From: an uncultured Eubacteriales bacterium
Lineage (GTDB): Bacteria > Bacillota > Clostridia > Monoglobales > Monoglobaceae
DNA: 10,132 nucleotides
Reading direction: 5' to 3'
Assembly: GCA_900542675.1 (NCBI GenBank)
Contig: UQOT01000072.1
Coordinates: 1-10,132, forward strand
The translations under genes were made by a program, and so were the position numbers. Below are positions 6,375 through 10,132 of this stretch, in pieces; the stretch's first letter is position 1, and each line of letters begins with the position of its first letter. The notes under the pieces are model-generated. The model had not been told where the DNA came from and did not search any database. It saw only the letters and a program-made list of their open reading frames with translations.

Positions 6375-7397
6375 ATGACAAAAGTTAAATTTGATATTAA
6401 AAAGGTTGTTGCAGCGCTTACTGCGGCGGGTGTATTCGCTTGCGGCGGTGCTGTGTTCGCGGACGAGGAGGTAAATCCCGAGCTTATCAGTGCTCCGGAC
6501 CCCGTTGTCTGTGAAGAGACGATTGCGGTTTATAACGGCGGTTCGACAATTGTAGGATATAAAGAGATTGACGGACATAAGATGGTTCCGCTCAGATTTC
6601 TTGCAGAGTCGCTTAGTTACAACGTTACATGGATTGATGAGGAGCAGAAGATTGTTCTTCACCGCGGCGCTCAGGAGATTGGTATGTACATCGGGCAGGA
6701 CAGCTACTATTTTTCAAAGATGATGCCTGTGTCGGTTGGTGCGGCTCCCGTTTTGGTTGACGACAGCACTACATATGTGCCGGTTGAGTTTGTAACAGAA
6801 GTTATGGGCACACAAATCTATGACGGCGGCGACGATATGCTGACGGTTGCGCAGGCTGCGTTTGTTTCCGTAAACAGCGTTAATACGGACGAAAACGGCA
6901 TTACCTCAATATCTGTTCAGGATGAGTCAAGAGGCGAGGTTATCGTTTACCTTTCCGAGGATACGGAGATTGTTGTAAACGGTGCTCAAGGTACGGTTGA
7001 CGATGTTAAAGCTCTGAATGAGAAGCAGAACGTAAACATATATTATGGAGTTGCTATGACAATGAGTATTCCGCCGCAGACCACCGCACTTCGCATTGAA
7101 ATCGGCAATGAGTTTCAGGCAGAAGACGCTGCAGAGGCTGTTCAGACAGTTGATTTCTCGGGCGTAATCACCGAAGTCGGCGAGGACTATGTAGTAATTG
7201 ACGATAACGACACAGAGCGCCGTATCAATATAGACGACGAGGTTCAGATAAAAGGAACCGTGGATAAGCGAATTTACAAAATAGACGACCTTACTGTAGG
7301 CAGCAAAATAAGCGGCGTAAGAGGAGCGGTTGAAACAAGAAGCATCCCTCCGCAGTCACCGGCAGTATCAATAGTCATCGAAAGCTTAGCCGAGTAA
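6375..7397 (+). CDS. Secreted protein with copper amine oxidase N-terminal-like domain and duplicated C-terminal module
   Basis: A 340-residue exported protein. The signal peptide has a basic start (KKVVAALTAAGVFACGG) and probable cleavage after AVFA (about residue 29). Residues about 45-160 match the copper amine oxidase N-terminal-like domain that is abundant in clostridial envelope proteins: HKMVPLRFLAESLSYNVTWID, then TTYVPVEFVTEVMG. Despite the name, this domain has no catalytic or copper-binding role that I can see here, and it probably helps attach or shape surface proteins. The rest consists of two related beta-rich modules (about 163-245 and 258-338), each ending in a SIPPQ[T/S]xA motif (231-238 and 323-330) followed by a hydrophobic strand. 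No SLH domain or sortase signal is present, so its anchoring is unknown. A strong ribosome site fixes the ATG at 6375. Confidence 0.85.
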   Translation: MTKVKFDIKKVVAALTAAGVFACGGAVFADEEVNPELISAPDPVVCEETIAVYNGGSTIVGYKEIDGHKMVPLRFLAESLSYNVTWIDEEQKIVLHRGAQEIGMYIGQDSYYFSKMMPVSVGAAPVLVDDSTTYVPVEFVTEVMGTQIYDGGDDMLTVAQAAFVSVNSVNTDENGITSISVQDESRGEVIVYLSEDTEIVVNGAQGTVDDVKALNEKQNVNIYYGVAMTMSIPPQTTALRIEIGNEFQAEDAAEAVQTVDFSGVITEVGEDYVVIDDNDTERRINIDDEVQIKGTVDKRIYKIDDLTVGSKISGVRGAVETRSIPPQSPAVSIVIESLAE

Positions 7398-7410
7398 TAC
7401 GAAGATATTA

Positions 7411-7483
7411 TCCGCCCGTAAGGTGCCCCTAATTCTTGACTCCTGAAAGGGGTCAAGAATGCCGCCCGGGCTAGGCGGGCGGA
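7411..7483. other. Strongly structured intergenic sequence with competing stems
   Basis: Between two convergent genes lies a 12-bp hairpin (7432-7443 with 7449-7460, loop TGAAA, one G-T pair) followed by a 7-bp G+C stem CCGCCCG/CGGGCGG (7462-7468 with 7476-7482). A second copy of CCGCCCG at 7412-7418 can pair with the same CGGGCGG, giving an outer stem that encloses the first hairpin. The two folds exclude each other. Neither strand has a good U-tract after the stems. It may be a bidirectional transcription end or an uncharacterised RNA; I do not recognise a known family. Confidence 0.5.
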
Positions 7484-7512
7484 ACAGGGTCCGGCAATGA
7501 TTTGCAAAATAT

Positions 7513-7776
7513 TTACAAAATGCCAATCAAATTGTTATAATCAGAAATTGTCCATTCAAAGGTAATATCCAAACATTTACATATAGCGGCAACTTCATAA
7601 TCGGTAGCCTGCCGCATATTTTTTTCAATTTTACTTATCATCTGCTGATTAATATTTACGTTTAACGTTTGCAGCTTTGCTGCCAAATCCGACTGTGAAA
7701 GTTTTTTGTTTTCACGCGCTGCTTTGAGCTGCTTTGAAATTATATTTTTATTTCCGTAAAAATTTATTTGCTTCAT
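7513..7776 (-). CDS. XRE-family helix-turn-helix transcriptional regulator
   Basis: An 87-residue protein consisting almost wholly of one Cro/C1-type helix-turn-helix domain (about residues 13-70). The recognition region is LSQSDLAAKLQTLNVNINQQMISKIEKN, and the domain ends with the typical VAAICKCLDITFEW. It is probably a DNA-binding repressor acting as a dimer. There is no metalloprotease or sensory domain. The ATG at 7776 has only a weak GGA about 10 bases upstream. A palindrome overlaps its predicted promoter, so autorepression is likely. It is convergent with the upstream surface-protein gene and divergent from a decayed fragment, which suggests it is a leftover of a small mobile or phage-like segment. 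No toxin partner is visible. Confidence 0.85.
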   Translation of the reverse strand: MKQINFYGNKNIISKQLKAARENKKLSQSDLAAKLQTLNVNINQQMISKIEKNMRQATDYEVAAICKCLDITFEWTISDYNNLIGIL

Positions 7777-7840
7777 AAAATATCATTCCAAACAAAAATA
7801 AGGTAATGTAACGTATTGGCTTTATCATAAATTAGTGCTG

Positions 7841-7865
7841 TAATTACGTTGCATTAACGTAATTA
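7841..7865. promoter_or_regulatory. Palindromic operator of the xre regulator
   Basis: Perfect 10-base arms, TAATTACGTT (7841-7850) and AACGTAATTA (7856-7865), flank a 5-base spacer. The size fits a dimeric XRE repressor. The palindrome overlaps the -10 box and start region of the xre promoter on the minus strand. A related half site, AACGTATT, occurs closer to the gene at 7810-7817. Confidence 0.7.
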
Positions 7866-7870
7866 TAGCA
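7862..7870 (-). promoter_or_regulatory. Extended -10 promoter of the xre gene
   Basis: Read on the minus strand the sequence is TGC-TATAAT, a consensus -10 (7867 down to 7862) with an upstream TG. No good -35 is evident at about 7885-7890, consistent with an extended -10 promoter. The transcript would start near 7855, inside the operator palindrome, and have a leader of about 80 bases. Confidence 0.6.
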
Positions 7871-7893
7871 TTTGCAAATAAAAGAAAATTATC

Positions 7894-7945
7894 AGGAGGT
7901 ATGAAAATATTAGAAAACAAGTTTGGACTTTTATCAAAATTTTAA
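7894..7945 (+). other. Orphan ribosome site and 14-codon reading frame
   Basis: A perfect AGGAGGT (7894-7900) is followed at once by ATGAAAATATT. The frame from the ATG at 7901 encodes only 14 residues before TAA at 7943-7945. One base between AGGAGG and ATG is too short for efficient initiation. This is either the start of a gene that has since decayed, given the broken surface-protein fragment just downstream, or a tiny leader peptide. It is divergent from xre and under the same operator region. Confidence 0.3.
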
Positions 7946-7951
7946 ACTTAA

Positions 7952-8149
7952 TACAAGACAGCCGAGTACGGCTATACATTGGGGACGGATTCCGAGCTTA
8001 TCGCAGCGGTTGATGTACCGGACAGCAACTACACACATACATATCAGTGGCGTCAGGTCGGAAGCAAAGTCAACTACGGCGGCACTTTGGTAACCGAGTT
8101 GACAGGCATAACCCTGACCTATGACGCTGCCCCCGGGACGCGCCGATAA
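7952..8149 (+). pseudogene. Remnant of an Ig-like surface-protein domain
   Basis: A frame with no start codon, opening right after an in-frame TAA (7949-7951) and closed by TAA at 8147-8149, encodes about 65 residues. The stretch YGYTLGTDSELIAAVDVP followed by YTHTYQWRQVGSKV and then TLTYDAAPG resembles Ig-like domains with a YTYTYQW core found in large cell-surface proteins of gut Firmicutes. There is no signal peptide and no continuation on either side, so it is probably a decayed or recombined piece. Its composition is close to the surrounding chromosome, unlike the A+T-rich xre region next to it. Confidence 0.5.
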
Positions 8150-8185
8150 CGCGAGGCGTCAGAAAAGCACACAGCGGAACAACAA

Positions 8186-8218
8186 AAATCCCCCGCCGCA
8201 TTTTGCGGCGGGGGATTT
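8186..8218 (-). terminator. Intrinsic terminator of the SLH protein gene
   Basis: A 15-bp perfect stem (8186-8200 with 8204-8218) with a 3-base loop and the G+C-rich core CCCCCGCCGCA lies 24 bases beyond the minus-strand stop codon. On the minus strand it is followed by a T-rich run (ATTTTTGTTGTT), making a strong rho-independent terminator. Confidence 0.92.
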
Positions 8219-8242
8219 GAGATATTGTCGTTTTTGGCGGTG

Positions 8243-10132
8243 TTATATTATTCCGTATACGCCCCAGATTACTTTTGCGGCTTCGGCGCGGGTGGCGTTG
8301 CCGCGTGGTTTAAAGCTTCCGTCTTCGTAGCCGTTCATTACGCCGAGTCCTACGAGCTCGGAGATTGCGTCGCGCGCGTATGATGCGATTGACGCGTCGT
8401 CGGTGAAGTCAAGAACCACGCCGTTGCCCGACTTGTTTGCGGCTCTGTAGAGGATTGTTGCCATATCCTGACGCATTATCGATTCGCCGACGCCGAAGTA
8501 TTCGTCCGACTGACCCTGAACATAGCCTGCCTGAACTGCGGCTGTAATGTACGGCGCGTACCACGCGCTTTCGTCTACATCGGCAAAATCGGTCTCGGTA
8601 TCGTTTACACTTACGCCGAAGAGCTGAACCACCATCTTACAGAACTGTTCGCGTGTTACGTTGCCTGCGGGATTAAATTCGTTATCGCCCATACCGTTGA
8701 CTATGCCTGCGTTGGTAAGACCGATTATCGCTTCTTTAGCCCAGTCATAATTATCTATGTCGGTGTACGGGTTTTCGTTTGCCATATTGGGTGCCTGTGT
8801 TGCGGACGGAGGGGTGCTTGGACTTAGGTCGGGGTAGAAGTTTCCGCTGCCTGTGTTTCCGGTATTGCCGGTCGAGCCACCTCCGCTCGTTGAACCGCCG
8901 GTATTTGTCGTCTTTGCCGGCAGAGCCTTGAAGGTTGACGAGCCGAGATAGTATGATATTCCGTCATAGACGTAGTAGCACTTTAAACTGTAGTGTTTAT
9001 CGCCCTTATAGGCTGTTTTAGAGGTTTTTAGCTTTACAGATGTTGAAATACGGCCGTTATCGAAGCTTTCGGTTTCTTCGCCGACTTTATTTCCATCCTC
9101 ATCGTATGAGTATACTGTAACCTTTGCATCTTGGTCTTTAAGCGGATTTTTGCGCTCAAACGTTATGCTGAGGCTGTAGCCTATTCTGACTTCCGCCGAG
9201 TGCTCAAAGGTGGGAAGATTGTCATATATTTCGCTTCCGCTTTCGATTTCCTTGCGGATTTCGTCTATATCGCTCAGCATATATTCTTTATAATTTCCCG
9301 TATAGTTCGTGTCTATATCGTCGTAGAGTTCGTTAGCAAGCATAGTTATTGCGGAGATAAACGCCTTTGAATATGTGAGCTGATTTAAACTCTTTGCCGA
9401 GGTAAACTGAACCTTGAGCGAACCGATTTTTGTTTGATAGTTCTCATAGGTATTATCTTTAAGTGCGTCAACGTTCTTGTTAACGATTTTGTTATTTTCG
9501 TTAATCATTGCGGTAGCCGCCTTAAATTCTTCCGCTGCGGTCGCAGCCTCGTTTAATGCACTCGGTGTTGACATTGATACATTTTCGGCTGTTTTGGTGA
9601 TAAATTGGTAATTTACTGCACTGCTGTCGTCGGTAAGTCCGTCGTAGCAGTTTTGAAGCTCCATTACGCCGTATACGCTCTGCATTGCTTTTACGCAGGT
9701 GAGATAGCTGTCTACGTCTGAAATGCTCTTGCTACTGATTGAAAGTGCGGTGTCGACCGCTTTTTTGTCGATTGCGGTTAACGCTTCATATTTACTTTTT
9801 GCCGTATTTGCGGGTTCGGCATATTTTATATCAATGTTTACAAGTGACTTTTTATTTTCGTCATAGAACGACAGCTTGTCCTTATCGGGCAGAGCTAAAA
9901 CTGAGTCGTATACCGTCTGCGCTTTGTCTGAAAGCTCCGGCATATTAACGCCCTTGGCTACGCTTAATTTGGGATTAATTGTGAGCTTTGCTCCATCTGC
10001 GCACACTGCGGTGAAGCTATCTATACTTATGTTCTTCACAGAAGGCACGGCGGAAGCGTTTATTGTCGCTCCGGCAAGAATAACGCTGCCCGAAACGGCA
10101 TTTCCGTCTTTCCAAGTGAATTTGACCGTTTT
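8243..10132 (-). CDS. S-layer homology (SLH) domain surface protein, N-terminus beyond the window
   Basis: The frame is open from the right edge to TAA at 8243-8245. This gives 629 visible codons, and the GTG at 10048 is internal because 28 further sense codons precede it. Order seen: a largely helical, Ala/Lys/Asp-rich region (visible residues about 30-310), a beta-rich region (about 315-404), and a Gly/Ser/Thr/Pro linker (about 405-453). Three SLH repeats fill the last 176 residues (8246-8773), beginning NPYTDIDNYDWAKEAI, TDFADVDESAWYAPYI and LDFTDDASIASYARDA, each with the conserved G-x-x-x-G-x-x-x-x-x-F-x-P-x-x-x-x-T-R-x-like core. SLH triplets bind pyruvylated secondary wall polysaccharide, so the protein is probably displayed on the cell wall by its C-terminus. 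The first and third repeats have TRE/TRAE; the second has MRQD. Function of the exposed part is unknown. Confidence 0.9.
   Translation of the reverse strand, partial: KTVKFTWKDGNAVSGSVILAGATINASAVPSVKNISIDSFTAVCADGAKLTINPKLSVAKGVNMPELSDKAQTVYDSVLALPDKDKLSFYDENKKSLVNIDIKYAEPANTAKSKYEALTAIDKKAVDTALSISSKSISDVDSYLTCVKAMQSVYGVMELQNCYDGLTDDSSAVNYQFITKTAENVSMSTPSALNEAATAAEEFKAATAMINENNKIVNKNVDALKDNTYENYQTKIGSLKVQFTSAKSLNQLTYSKAFISAITMLANELYDDIDTNYTGNYKEYMLSDIDEIRKEIESGSEIYDNLPTFEHSAEVRIGYSLSITFERKNPLKDQDAKVTVYSYDEDGNKVGEETESFDNGRISTSVKLKTSKTAYKGDKHYSLKCYYVYDGISYYLGSSTFKALPAKTTNTGGSTSGGGSTGNTGNTGSGNFYPDLSPSTPPSATQAPNMANENPYTDIDNYDWAKEAIIGLTNAGIVNGMGDNEFNPAGNVTREQFCKMVVQLFGVSVNDTETDFADVDESAWYAPYITAAVQAGYVQGQSDEYFGVGESIMRQDMATILYRAANKSGNGVVLDFTDDASIASYARDAISELVGLGVMNGYEDGSFKPRGNATRAEAAKVIWGVYGII

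Noticed and set aside
7398..7512. Known riboswitch or self-cleaving ribozyme
   Set aside because: I looked for hammerhead, twister and c-di-GMP-type conserved cores and found none; only stems are visible.
8121..8330. Plus-strand frame of 69 codons across the terminator
   Set aside because: It runs through a strong terminator hairpin and the antisense of the SLH gene and has no ribosome site or recognisable sequence.
10046..10048. GTG at 10048 as the start of the SLH protein
   Set aside because: The frame stays open for 28 more sense codons to the window edge, no ribosome site precedes the GTG, and no signal peptide follows it.
1..10132. CRISPR array, tRNA, rRNA or complete insertion sequence
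   Set aside because: There are no regularly spaced repeats, no cloverleaf-like or rRNA sequence that I can recognise, and no transposase frame.

Overview
The window looks like a chromosomal segment of an anaerobic Firmicute of class Clostridia. The grounds are strong AGGAGG ribosome sites, moderate G+C, a fabF-rnc cluster, a Clostridia-type redox chaperone Hsp33, a copper-amine-oxidase-N-domain secreted protein and an S-layer-homology (SLH) surface protein. I cannot name a genus from the sequence alone.

Layout. (1) 1-862: one open frame runs in from the left edge. Its first three quarters are a bacitracin/lantibiotic-type ABC ATPase and its last 74 residues are a complete acyl carrier protein that lacks its own ATG. 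(2) 1037-3001: fabF (chain elongation in fatty acid synthesis) and rnc (RNase III), separated by a perfect hairpin. (3) 3007-4359: an unrecognised membrane protein directly abutting a 59-residue Cys-rich acidic protein. The membrane protein has a soluble N-terminal part with an E...D...QxK arrangement reminiscent of Mrr-like nucleases. (4) 4399-5277: hslO (Hsp33). (5) 5383-6183: an SDR dehydrogenase of the gluconate 5-dehydrogenase type, with its own consensus promoter, a candidate operator and a terminator. (6) 6375-7397: a secreted copper-amine-oxidase-N-like protein with a duplicated C-terminal module. (7) 7398-8242: a patch with the look of an accessory region. It holds a strongly folded intergenic sequence, a small XRE repressor on the minus strand with an operator palindrome over its promoter, an orphan ribosome site and a remnant of an Ig-like surface protein. 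(8) 8243 to the right edge, minus strand: the C-terminal part of a large SLH surface protein, ended by a strong terminator.

How the genes fit together. acpP and fabF belong to type II fatty acid synthesis: ACP carries the growing acyl chain and FabF extends it. rnc commonly follows them in Firmicutes. The two unrecognised genes between rnc and hslO appear co-transcribed with rnc, since the gaps are 5 and 0 bases. The SDR gene is an independently regulated sugar-acid metabolism unit. The right third encodes cell-surface proteins around a small regulator and a decayed gene.

The most notable points are the ABC-ACP junction near 631-641 (a genuine recombination or an assembly chimera), the possible membrane-anchored PD-(D/E)XK-like protein, the alternative RNA structures at 7411-7483, and the self-regulating xre promoter.
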